Of a stretch of DNA of 64,000 nucleotides, positions 26,236-33,810 are shown one piece after another. How positions within the stretch are numbered: the first letter of the stretch is position 1; each line of letters begins with the position of its first letter. Where the stretch lies: positions 1 through 64,000 of the forward strand of contig MUNB01000073.1 in assembly GCA_002154345.1 (NCBI GenBank), given 5' to 3'. The translations under genes and the position numbers were made by a program. Source of the stretch: Streptomyces griseus. Lineage in GTDB: Bacteria; Actinomycetota; Actinomycetes; Streptomycetales; Streptomycetaceae. The notes beneath the pieces were generated by a model. It was not told where the DNA came from. It searched no databases and worked only from the letters and a program-made list of their open reading frames with translations.

Positions 26236-26925
26236 ATGCCCGCCACACCTCGCCGCCGCCCCGCAACCCGCAAGGGCCGCCCGGTCCTCACCCGCGAGAT
26301 CATCGCCGCCAAGGCGCTGGAAATGGCCGGCACCCAGGGGTTCCCGGCCCTCACGATGCGTGCGCTGGCCGCCGAACTGGACGTGACCGTCAGGGCGTTG
26401 TACAACTACGTCGAAGATCGCGCGGAGGTCGTCGGCCTGGCCGTCGACCTCATGCTGAGCTCCTGGAACCCGCCCGCGCCCGACCCGGCGGACTGGGAGA
26501 CCTCCGTCGCCGACTACGCCCGTTCTCTGCGCGCCCTGTACCGCCGGTGGCCCCGGGCTCTGCTGGTCTCCCTGGACGAGGACACCCCGCCGGCCTCGGT
26601 GCATCCGAACCGCCTGCTCCACCTGGACCGGTTCCTCGGCCTGCTGCGGGAGGCCGGGCTGGACCTCCCGGCGGCGCTCGCGGCGCACCGTCAGCTGTCC
26701 CTGCTCGTCCTGTCCTTCGCCCTCGTGGTCGACGGGCCCGCCGACCGGGCCGGGGACGACCGGACCACGATCGTCCCCGGCCACTGGCTCTCGGCACACG
26801 CCGATCTCGACCTTCCGACGCTCCGGGAGGCCGCCGCGCTGTCGCTACCCTGCGCGGACGAGCAGTTCGAGGAGGTCGTCGCGGCCGTCGTCGCCAAGAT
26901 CCGCGACGGACTCAGCGCGAACTGA
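26236..26925 (+). CDS. TetR-family regulator of the MFS pump
   Basis: 229 residues. Basic N-terminal tail (RRRPATRKGRP), then the TetR helix-turn-helix (about 20-65: LTREIIAAKALEMAGTQGF, TMRALAAELDVTVRALYNYV). The C-terminal ligand-binding part is helical with a hydrophobic core (LSLLVLSFALVVDG). Presumed repressor of the divergent MFS gene and of itself. Its last 14 bases overlap the end of the converging XdhC-like gene. Confidence 0.92.
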   Translation: MPATPRRRPATRKGRPVLTREIIAAKALEMAGTQGFPALTMRALAAELDVTVRALYNYVEDRAEVVGLAVDLMLSSWNPPAPDPADWETSVADYARSLRALYRRWPRALLVSLDEDTPPASVHPNRLLHLDRFLGLLREAGLDLPAALAAHRQLSLLVLSFALVVDGPADRAGDDRTTIVPGHWLSAHADLDLPTLREAAALSLPCADEQFEEVVAAVVAKIRDGLSAN

Positions 26926-28093
26926 CGGCCGACGGCTCCCGGCGGGGCTCCCGGTGAGCATCCCGGCGGCTCTCCCCGTGCGGCTCGCGGTGGATGGGGT
27001 CCGCGCCGCCGGTCAGCGGCGCGCCCGTGCCGCCGCGCCGGGCCGCGACGATCTCCGCCGCGATGGACAGGGCCGTCTCCTCGGGCGTACGGGCTCCGAG
27101 GTCCAGGCCGATGGGGGAACGCAGGCGGTCCAGTTCGTCCGCGCCCAGGCCCGCCTCGCGCAGCCGCCGCGTCCGGTCCTCGTGGGTCCGGCGCGACCCC
27201 ATCGCCCCGACGAACGCGGCGGGCATCCGCAACGCCTCCACCAGCAGCGGCACATCGAACCGGGCCTCGTGGGTGAGCACGCAGAGCACGGTGCGCGCGT
27301 CGGTCGGGGTGCGCCGCAGATAGCGGTGCGGCCAGTCGACGACGACCTCGTCCGCCTCGGGGAAGCGGGCCCGGGTGGCGAAGACGGGCCGGGCGTCGCA
27401 CACCGTCACATGGTGGCCCAGGAACTTCCCGGCCCGTACCAGCGCCGCGGCGAAGTCGACCGCGCCGAAGACGATCATGCGGGGCGGCGGCACGCTGCTC
27501 TCGACGAGCAGGGTGAGTCCGCCGGGGCAGTGCGATCCGTCCTCGGCGAGGTCCACGGTGCCGGTCCGGCCCGCGTCGAGCAGGGCCGAGGCCTCGGCCG
27601 CCGCCGTACGGTCCAGCTCCGGGTGGCCCCCGAGCCCGCCCTGCCGGCTGCCGTCGGCGCGGACCAGCAGGGACCGCCCCAGGAGTTCGTCCGGGCCGCG
27701 CACCACCCGGGCGAGGGCGGCCGCCTCGCCGGTGACCGCGGCGGTCAGCGCGGCCCGCAGCACCTCCCGTTCCGGTGAGTCGGCGCGGACCGGCGTGATC
27801 ATGATGTCGATCACCCCGCCGCAGGTCAGCCCGACGGCGAAGGCGTCCTCGTCGCTGTAGCCGAACTGTTCGCGCACGGTCGCGCCGTCCTGGAGGGCCC
27901 GCTCGCACAGTTCGTAGACCGCGCCCTCCACACAACCGCCGGAGACGGAGCCGATCGCGGTGCCCTCGCTGTCGACGGCGAGGGCGGCGCCGGGCCCGCG
28001 CGGCGCGCTGCCGCCGACGGAGACGACCGTGCCGACGGCGAACTCCCGGCCCTCCGCCATCCATCGGTGCAGCTCGCCGGCGATGTCAAGCAT
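26912..28093 (-). CDS. XdhC/PaoD-like molybdenum cofactor chaperone
   Basis: 393 residues of the XdhC/CoxI family. N-terminal domain with VVSVGGSAPRGPGAALAV and SGGCVEGAVYELCE, Rossmann-like C-terminal domain with AAFVGAMGSRRTHEDR and GLDLGARTPEETALSIAAEI. Such proteins bind sulfurated molybdenum cofactor and insert it into the large subunit of xanthine dehydrogenase-type enzymes. The last 30 residues are a charged HREP-type repeat tail. Start overlaps the large-subunit stop by eight bases. Last gene of the four-gene molybdenum operon, equivalent in position to paoD. Confidence 0.9.
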   Translation of the reverse strand: MLDIAGELHRWMAEGREFAVGTVVSVGGSAPRGPGAALAVDSEGTAIGSVSGGCVEGAVYELCERALQDGATVREQFGYSDEDAFAVGLTCGGVIDIMITPVRADSPEREVLRAALTAAVTGEAAALARVVRGPDELLGRSLLVRADGSRQGGLGGHPELDRTAAAEASALLDAGRTGTVDLAEDGSHCPGGLTLLVESSVPPPRMIVFGAVDFAAALVRAGKFLGHHVTVCDARPVFATRARFPEADEVVVDWPHRYLRRTPTDARTVLCVLTHEARFDVPLLVEALRMPAAFVGAMGSRRTHEDRTRRLREAGLGADELDRLRSPIGLDLGARTPEETALSIAAEIVAARRGGTGAPLTGGADPIHREPHGESRRDAHREPRREPSAVSSR

Positions 28094-30233
28094 CCACGGC
28101 TCCCCCGCCCGCGCGGGCCGCCGCGAGGATCCGGTCGGGGCGGATCGGCAGGTCGCGGTGGCGTACGCCGGTGGCGTGCCAGACCGCGTTGGCCACGGCC
28201 GCCGCCGCGCCCACGATGCCGATCTCCCCGACGCCCTTGATGCCGACCGGGTCGTCCGGGTCGTGGTCGTCCACCCAGTCCACCTCGATGTCCGGGACGT
28301 CGGCGTGCGTGGCCACGTGGTAGCCGGCGAGATCGGGGGCGTAGTGGCCGCCGGTGTTCCGGTCGCGGACCGCCTCCTCGTGCAGGGCCATGGAGATGCC
28401 CCAGGTCATGCCGCCGACGAGCTGGTTGCGGGCGGTGAGCGGGTTGACGATCCGGCCCGCCGCGAAGATGCCCAGCATCCGCCGCACCCGGACCTCGCCG
28501 GAGGCGGTGTCGACGGCGACCTCGGCGAACTGGGCCCCGAAGGAGTGCCGTTCCTTCTGTGCGAGCGCTCCGAGGGCCGCGGTGGTGTCGGACCGGACGG
28601 TGATCCCCTCCGGGGGGACGAACGTGGTCACCGCGAGCCGTTCGCGCAGTTCGGCGGCGGCCGCCGTGACCGCCCAGGCCCAGGAGCGGGTGCCCATGGA
28701 GCCGCCCGCGATCATCGCGGGGCCGAAATCGCTGTCGCCGATGCGGACCCGGACCCGTTCGGGTGTGGTCTCCAGCGCGTCGGCGGCGATCAGGGTGAGG
28801 GCGGTGCGGGCTCCGGTGCCGATGTCGGCGGCGGCGATCCGTACGGTGAAGGAGCCGTCCGCCTCCGCCGTGACCAGGGCCGTGGACGGGGCCGCGCCCG
28901 CGCCGAAGGAGGCCGCCGCCGTGCCGGTGCCCAGCAGCCAGCGCCCGTCCCGGCGGATGCCGGGGCGCGGGTCGCGGTCCGCCCAGCCGAACCTGCGGGC
29001 GCCCTCGCGGAAGCAGGCCGTGAGGTTGTTGCTGCTGAACGGGAGCCCCGAGACGGGGCCGACGGCCGGTTCGTTGCGCAGGCGCAGTTCGATCGGGTCG
29101 ACGCCGCCGCGTTCGGCGAGTTCGTCGAGGGCCGCCTCGATCGCGAACGACCCCGGGGCCTCGCCCGGTGCGCGCATCCAGGTCGGGGACGGCACATCGA
29201 GCCGGACGACGTGGTTGGCGGTGCGGTGGGCGTCGGCGTCGTACAGCACCCGGGCGACGCCCGCGCTCGGCTCGACGAACTCGTACACCGTGGAGGTCTG
29301 GTTCAGCGAGCGGTGCTCCAGGGCCAGCAGCCGGCCGTCGGGGGCCGCGCCGAGCCTGACCCGCTGGGTGGTGGGGCTGCGGTAGCCGCCCAGCGAGAAG
29401 GTCTGACGCCGGGTCAGTACGACGCGTACCGGGCGCTGGAGGGCGGTGGCGGCCATCACGGCGGACACCTGGTGGGCGCGGAGGCCCTTGCTGCCGAAGC
29501 CGCCGCCGATGTGCTCGGAGCGCACCCGCACCGAGGACGCGTCGAGCGAGAACATCGTGGCCAGCTCGCCCTGGACCCAGCCGGCGCCCTGGTTGGAGTC
29601 GACGACCTCCAGCCGGCCGCCCTCCCACCGGGCGGTCGCCGCGTGCGGCTCCATCATGCTGTGCTGCTCTTCGGGGGTGGTGTACCGCGCGTCCACCACG
29701 AAGGCGGAGGCGGCCAGTTGTGCGTCAAGGTCGCCCTTCTCCGTCTCGGCGGGCATGTGACCCGCCGCGGGGTAGCCGCCGGGGTGGTCGTCGACGAGCA
29801 CGGTGTCGTGCGGCTCCTGGTCGTACGTCACCACGAGCGCCTCGGCCGCCTCCCGGGCCTGCTCCGGGGTCTCGGCGACGACCAGCGCGACCGGCCAGCC
29901 GGCGAACGGCACCCGGTCGTTCTGGAAGACGGCGCAGGTCGGGTCCGGCGGGGTGCCGAGCATGCCGACGTAATCGGTGTGCAGCCGGGGGGCGTTGCCG
30001 TGGTGCAGCACGGTGAGCACGCCCGGCAGGTCGAGGACCGGCGCGGTCTCCACATCGAGGATGCGGCCCCGGGTGACGGTGGAGAGCACGAGCCAGCCGT
30101 GGGCCAGGTCGGCGAAGGGGATCTCACCGGCGTAGCGCGCGGCGCCGGTGACCTTGTCGCGGCCCTCGATACGGGTGGTGGCGACGCCGACGGATCCGCG
30201 CACCGCCGAAGGTCCCGGCGTGGTGGTCGTCAT
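28086..30233 (-). CDS. PaoC/YagR-like molybdenum cofactor-binding aldehyde oxidase subunit
   Basis: 715 residues, xanthine oxidase family large subunit. Features: IEGRDKVTGAARYAGE at the N-terminus, HIGGGFGSKG, a molybdopterin segment with MRAPGEAPGSFAIE, and VGIKGVGEIGIVGAAAA near the C-terminus with the catalytic Glu. Length and motifs fit PaoC/YagR-type aldehyde oxidoreductases better than true xanthine dehydrogenases. Oxidises aldehydes or N-heterocycles by hydroxylation with water-derived oxygen. ATG at 30233 overlaps the FAD-subunit stop (ATGA). Confidence 0.91.
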   Translation of the reverse strand: MTTTTPGPSAVRGSVGVATTRIEGRDKVTGAARYAGEIPFADLAHGWLVLSTVTRGRILDVETAPVLDLPGVLTVLHHGNAPRLHTDYVGMLGTPPDPTCAVFQNDRVPFAGWPVALVVAETPEQAREAAEALVVTYDQEPHDTVLVDDHPGGYPAAGHMPAETEKGDLDAQLAASAFVVDARYTTPEEQHSMMEPHAATARWEGGRLEVVDSNQGAGWVQGELATMFSLDASSVRVRSEHIGGGFGSKGLRAHQVSAVMAATALQRPVRVVLTRRQTFSLGGYRSPTTQRVRLGAAPDGRLLALEHRSLNQTSTVYEFVEPSAGVARVLYDADAHRTANHVVRLDVPSPTWMRAPGEAPGSFAIEAALDELAERGGVDPIELRLRNEPAVGPVSGLPFSSNNLTACFREGARRFGWADRDPRPGIRRDGRWLLGTGTAAASFGAGAAPSTALVTAEADGSFTVRIAAADIGTGARTALTLIAADALETTPERVRVRIGDSDFGPAMIAGGSMGTRSWAWAVTAAAAELRERLAVTTFVPPEGITVRSDTTAALGALAQKERHSFGAQFAEVAVDTASGEVRVRRMLGIFAAGRIVNPLTARNQLVGGMTWGISMALHEEAVRDRNTGGHYAPDLAGYHVATHADVPDIEVDWVDDHDPDDPVGIKGVGEIGIVGAAAAVANAVWHATGVRHRDLPIRPDRILAAARAGGGAVDA

Positions 30234-31222
30234 CGGGCGTTCCCCTCGGCGAGTTCGGTGAGTACGGAGACCACGAGGTTGCGCATGAGGGTCACCTTGT
30301 ATCCGTTGTCGGGCAGCGGCCTGGCGGCGGCGAGTTCGGCGTCCGCGGCGGCGGCGAAGACCGCGCCGTCGGCGGGCGCGCCGGTGAGGACGGCCTCGGC
30401 GGCACGGGCGCGCCAGGGCCGGGAGGCGACGGCTCCGAGGGCGAGACGCGCCTCCCGTACGCGGCCGTCCTCGATGTCGAGCGCGGCGGCGACGGAGCCG
30501 ATGGCGAAGGCGTACGAGGCGCGTTCGCGGACCTTGCGGTAGCGGGAGCGGGCGGCCACGGGCGCGGCGGGCAGGCTGACGTGGGTGATCAGCGCGCCGG
30601 GCGGCAGGGCGGTCTCCCGGTGCGGGGTGTCGCCGACGGGGAGGTAGAAGTCGGTGACCGGGCTCTCGCCGGGCCCGTCCGCGCTCTCGTAGGAGACCAC
30701 GGCGTCGAACGCCGTCAGGGCCACGCCCATGTCGGAGGGGTGTACGGCCACGCAGTGGCCGGAGGCTCCGAGGACGGCGTGGTTGTGGTGCTCGCCGGCG
30801 ACGGCGGGGCAACCGCTGCCCGGGTTCCGCTTGTTGCAGGGCTTGCTCACGTCGGTGAAGTAGCCGCAGCGGGTGCGCTGGAGGAGATTGCCGCCGACGG
30901 TGGCCATGTTGCGCAGCTGCCCGGAGGCCCCGGCGAGCACGGCCTGGGCCAAAGCCGGGTAGCGGAGGCGGACTTCGGGGTGGGCGGCGAGGTCGCTGTT
31001 GGTGACGGTCGCTCCGATGCGCAGGCCGCCGTCCGCCGTGGGTTCGATGCGGTCCAGGGGGAGTTCGCGGACGTCGACGAGGCGGGCGGGGCGCTCCACG
31101 CCGCTCTTCATCAGGTCGACGAGGTTGGTGCCGCCGCCGAGGTACCGCGCGTCCGGGTCGGCGGCGAGGAGGGCGACCGCGCCGGTGACGTCGTGGGCGC
31201 GCTGATAGCCGAACTCCTTCAT
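30230..31222 (-). CDS. PaoB/YagS-like FAD-binding subunit with extra Fe-S site
   Basis: 330 residues of the xanthine dehydrogenase FAD-subunit family. FAD motifs: YLGGGTNLVDLM and NMATVGGNLLQRTRC. An insertion, CGYFTDVSKPCNKRNPGSGC, carries Cys residues that in E. coli PaoB bind a 4Fe-4S cluster; HPSDMGVALTAFDA follows. This insertion is what points to the Pao subgroup. It passes electrons from the 2Fe-2S subunit to FAD and then to an acceptor. ATGA overlaps at both ends show tight translational coupling. Confidence 0.9.
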   Translation of the reverse strand: MKEFGYQRAHDVTGAVALLAADPDARYLGGGTNLVDLMKSGVERPARLVDVRELPLDRIEPTADGGLRIGATVTNSDLAAHPEVRLRYPALAQAVLAGASGQLRNMATVGGNLLQRTRCGYFTDVSKPCNKRNPGSGCPAVAGEHHNHAVLGASGHCVAVHPSDMGVALTAFDAVVSYESADGPGESPVTDFYLPVGDTPHRETALPPGALITHVSLPAAPVAARSRYRKVRERASYAFAIGSVAAALDIEDGRVREARLALGAVASRPWRARAAEAVLTGAPADGAVFAAAADAELAAARPLPDNGYKVTLMRNLVVSVLTELAEGNAR

Positions 31223-31812
31223 GCGGCGGTCTCCTCGGTGAGTGCCGTCCGGTCCTCGGTGTGGGCCTCGGCGGTGTGTTCCCGGGCGGCGTGGGCGACG
31301 GCCCGGACGATCGAGACGTAGGCCCCGCAGCGGCACAGGTTGCCGCTCATCCGCTCGCGGATCTCTTCGGGTGTCAGGGGCGTCGGCCCGGCCTCGGGGC
31401 CGACGTCGTCGGTCGCGGCGCTCGGCCAGCCGGCCGCGTGCTCCTCGATGACGGCGATGGCCGAGCAGATCTGACCGGGGGTGCAGTAGCCGCACTGGTA
31501 GCCGTCGAGGTCGAGGAAGGCCTGCTGGACGGGGTGCAGGCGGTCGCCGTCGGCCACACCCTCGATGGTGGTGACCTCGCGCCCCTCGGCCGCGACCGCG
31601 AGGCTGAGGCAGGAGACGACGCGCCGGCGGTCGACCAGGACCGTACAGGCGCCGCACTGTCCCTGGTCGCAGCCCTTCTTGGTGCCGGTGAGATCGAGGC
31701 GCTCGCGCAGGGCGTCGAGCAGGGTGGTGCGGTGGTCGATGGACAGGTGGTGCTTCTCGCCGTTGATGTTCAGGGTGATCGCACTGGACGTCGACGAGGT
31801 CGCTGGGGCCAT
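31219..31812 (-). CDS. PaoA/YagT-like 2Fe-2S subunit
   Basis: 197 residues. Ferredoxin-type cluster GCDQGQCGACTV with the later Cys in VVSCLSLA, then the helical [2Fe-2S] domain with CGYCTPGQ and GNLCRCGAY. E. coli PaoA carries a Tat signal for export; here the N-terminus (MAPATSSTSSAITLNINGE) has none, so the complex should be cytoplasmic. An Ala/Pro-rich insertion lies between the two last cluster motifs. First gene of the operon, next to a double operator at 31900-31945 and a divergent TetR regulator. Confidence 0.91.
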   Translation of the reverse strand: MAPATSSTSSAITLNINGEKHHLSIDHRTTLLDALRERLDLTGTKKGCDQGQCGACTVLVDRRRVVSCLSLAVAAEGREVTTIEGVADGDRLHPVQQAFLDLDGYQCGYCTPGQICSAIAVIEEHAAGWPSAATDDVGPEAGPTPLTPEEIRERMSGNLCRCGAYVSIVRAVAHAAREHTAEAHTEDRTALTEETAA

Positions 31813-31899
31813 GATCAGCCTTTTCTGGTGTCAGGTGACGAGGAACCGGGCCGTCGGCCGGTGACCGGCCGCCCCGGTCGGCAGTAAGGTAGCCCTAAC

Positions 31900-31945
31900 C
31901 GGACTACTGTCCGCTTGCCTGGAAAACGTAACGGACAGCTGTCCG
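31900..31945. promoter_or_regulatory. double TetR operator between molybdenum operon and tetR
   Basis: Copy 1: CGGACTACTGTCCG (31900-31913). Copy 2: CGGACAGCTGTCCG (31932-31945), a perfect 14-base palindrome. The copies are 32 bases apart, about three turns of the helix, so two dimers would bind on the same face. The region lies between the leftward 2Fe-2S gene (start 31812) and the rightward tetR (start 31990). Confidence 0.72.
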
Positions 31946-31989
31946 GTTAACAAGGACGGGTTTCGGCCATGAACCCGCGAGGAGGATCC

Positions 31990-32571
31990 GTGTCCCGGTC
32001 GAACAAGGACGCCCCCCTGCGCTCGGACGCGCAGCGCAACCGTGAGCGCATCCTGCGGGTCGCCATGGTCGAGCTGACGCTGCGCGCGGACGCGCCGCTG
32101 AGCGTGATCGCCAAGAAGGCGGGCGTCGGGCAGGGCACGTTCTACCGCAACTTCCCGCACCGGGAGGCGCTCGTCCTGGAGGTCTACCGCTACGAGATGC
32201 AGCAGGTCGCCGAAGCGGCGTGCGAGCTGCTGGAGACCCGGCCGCCCGAGCGGGCGCTGCGCGAGTGGATGGACCGCCTCGCCCGGTTCGCCCTGACCAA
32301 GGCCGGTCTGGCGGACGCGATCCGGCTGGTCACCAGTGCGCCCAACGGACCGGCGAGGCCCGGCCCCACCCCGATCATGGAGGCGGCCGGAGCCCTCCTC
32401 GGCGCCTGCGAGGAGATCGGCGCCATCCGCCCCGGGGTGAACCCGGACGACTTCTTCCTCGCCATCGCCGGCCTCTGGCAGATCGATCCGCACGAGGACT
32501 GGGAGCCGAGGGCCGGCCGGCTCCTGGACTTCGTCATGGACGGGCTGCGCGTGGGGGCGCCCGGCCGGTGA
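31990..32571 (+). CDS. TetR-family regulator of the aldehyde oxidase operon
   Basis: 193 residues. Helix-turn-helix about 15-60: RSDAQRNRERILRVA, then SVIAKKAGVGQGTFYRNFPHREAL. C-terminal domain of the SCO1690-like type (PPERALREWMDRLARFALTK). GTG at 31990 follows AGGAGG at a proper distance; an ATG seven codons earlier (31969) lacks one. Presumed repressor of the divergent molybdenum operon through the double operator. Ligand probably an aldehyde or aromatic acid, by inference. Confidence 0.92.
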   Translation: MSRSNKDAPLRSDAQRNRERILRVAMVELTLRADAPLSVIAKKAGVGQGTFYRNFPHREALVLEVYRYEMQQVAEAACELLETRPPERALREWMDRLARFALTKAGLADAIRLVTSAPNGPARPGPTPIMEAAGALLGACEEIGAIRPGVNPDDFFLAIAGLWQIDPHEDWEPRAGRLLDFVMDGLRVGAPGR

Positions 32572-32675
32572 GCGGACCGCGCCGGGAGCTGTCGGCGGGC
32601 CGTGTGATGATGCCCCGTACGGCGCTCGGACCCGGGGAGGGGCCGGGCGCGGAAACAGGGGACGGGAGCGGCGAG

Positions 32676-33776
32676 TTGAGCAAGGGCGGGGCGTCCATAC
32701 CGGACGAGGAGTGGGAGCGTTTCCTCCGGGAGGCCGAGGCCGGCAGCGCCGGTGCGCCCGAGGAACCGTCGGCGCGGGCCCGGATGGTGACGCGGCGGAT
32801 CCAGGAGGAGCCGGGCCCGCCGGAAGGGTGGCGGACCCACACCCCGGTCAGGCGCCGGAGCGGCCGGAGCTGGTACGCGCTCGGCCTGGTGGTCGCCGTC
32901 GTCCTGCTGGTCGCGGTGGCCGTCGCCCCGGGCCGGATCATCGGCTGGTTCGACGGCGGGGACGCGGTGGACACCCCGCCCCTCGCCGCGGAGTCGGAGC
33001 GCCCGGACGGGCCGCCCGCCCAGGAGGCGGACGGGCCGCGACCCACCCCGGACGAACCGTTCGCCGGATCCCCGGCGGCGCGGTGGGCCGACGGCGCGGC
33101 GGGCATCCATCTGCCCGCGCCGCGGGCGACCGGCTGGATGAGCGAGGCGGAGGTCGGCGAGGCGCTGGCCCGGACCCGGGACTTCCTGGTCGCCTCCAGC
33201 CTGGACCCCGCCGTGCTGCGCGGCGAACGGCCCGCGAAGGCTCTGGCACTCATCAATCCGCACCAGTCGGATGTGCAGGACTACCTGAAGAAGGCGTTCC
33301 GCTCGCCCGACCGCGAGAACGACCCCCTTCTGCTCTTCAGCCGCTTCCGGTCCGCCGATGTGCGGCCGGCCGGGGACGTGGTCAAGACCCGCGGCCGGAT
33401 CACCTTCCGGGAGGGCGAGAAGGGCGCGGTGGAGGTCACCACCGACGTCACCTACGTCTACCCGGTCCTGCGCGCCTCGGGGGACGACGAGGTCGCGCGC
33501 ACCATCGTGCGCCGCGAGACGGTGCTGAGCTGGGACGACCCGGCGAAGATCGTGATCGAGCCGGGGACGTTCTCACTCGTCTCGTACAAGCTGGACACCA
33601 CCAACGGCGGCTGCGACACCTACACCGGCTATCTGATCCCCGCGTTCCTCGCCGACCGCACCACGGCCGACGGGGGCGACGGCCCGGCGGTCGACCCGTA
33701 CGACCGCAGCACGCCGATCGAGGAGCGGATGCGGGCGGGCGACGGCGAGGGCTGCGACGTCGCCACCCGCTCCTGA
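32676..33776 (+). CDS. membrane-anchored hypothetical protein
   Basis: About 366 residues. N-terminal cytosolic part (IPDEEWERFLREAEAG, then EPSARARMVTRRIQEE), one transmembrane helix (SWYALGLVVAVVLLVAVAVA), a Pro/Asp-rich linker and an extracellular domain of about 250 residues (from ARTRDFLVASSLDPAVLRGE to a C-terminal Cys-containing end). Similar proteins are common in Streptomyces and have no assigned function, as far as I know. TTG at 32676 has GGGAG seven bases upstream; in-frame ATG codons at 32607 and 32610 lack a binding site. The stop codon is certain, the start is not. Confidence 0.75.
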   Translation: MSKGGASIPDEEWERFLREAEAGSAGAPEEPSARARMVTRRIQEEPGPPEGWRTHTPVRRRSGRSWYALGLVVAVVLLVAVAVAPGRIIGWFDGGDAVDTPPLAAESERPDGPPAQEADGPRPTPDEPFAGSPAARWADGAAGIHLPAPRATGWMSEAEVGEALARTRDFLVASSLDPAVLRGERPAKALALINPHQSDVQDYLKKAFRSPDRENDPLLLFSRFRSADVRPAGDVVKTRGRITFREGEKGAVEVTTDVTYVYPVLRASGDDEVARTIVRRETVLSWDDPAKIVIEPGTFSLVSYKLDTTNGGCDTYTGYLIPAFLADRTTADGGDGPAVDPYDRSTPIEERMRAGDGEGCDVATRS

Positions 33777-33789
33777 GGTCCCCCGGCCA

Positions 33790-33810
33790 CGGGCCCGGGC
33801 TACGGGCCCG
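33790..33810. terminator. inverted repeat between converging genes
   Basis: CGGGCCCG-GGCTA-CGGGCCCG, 8-base arms and a 5-base loop, between the gene ending 33776 and the lyase ending 33800. It overlaps the lyase stop codon. Each arm is also self-complementary. Confidence 0.5.

Noticed and set aside
31885..31905. Iron-box-like sequence TAAGGTAGCCCTAACC
   Set aside because: It resembles the DmdR/IdeR consensus but is one base short in the centre and lacks symmetry at the right end. The TetR palindromes overlap it and explain the region better.
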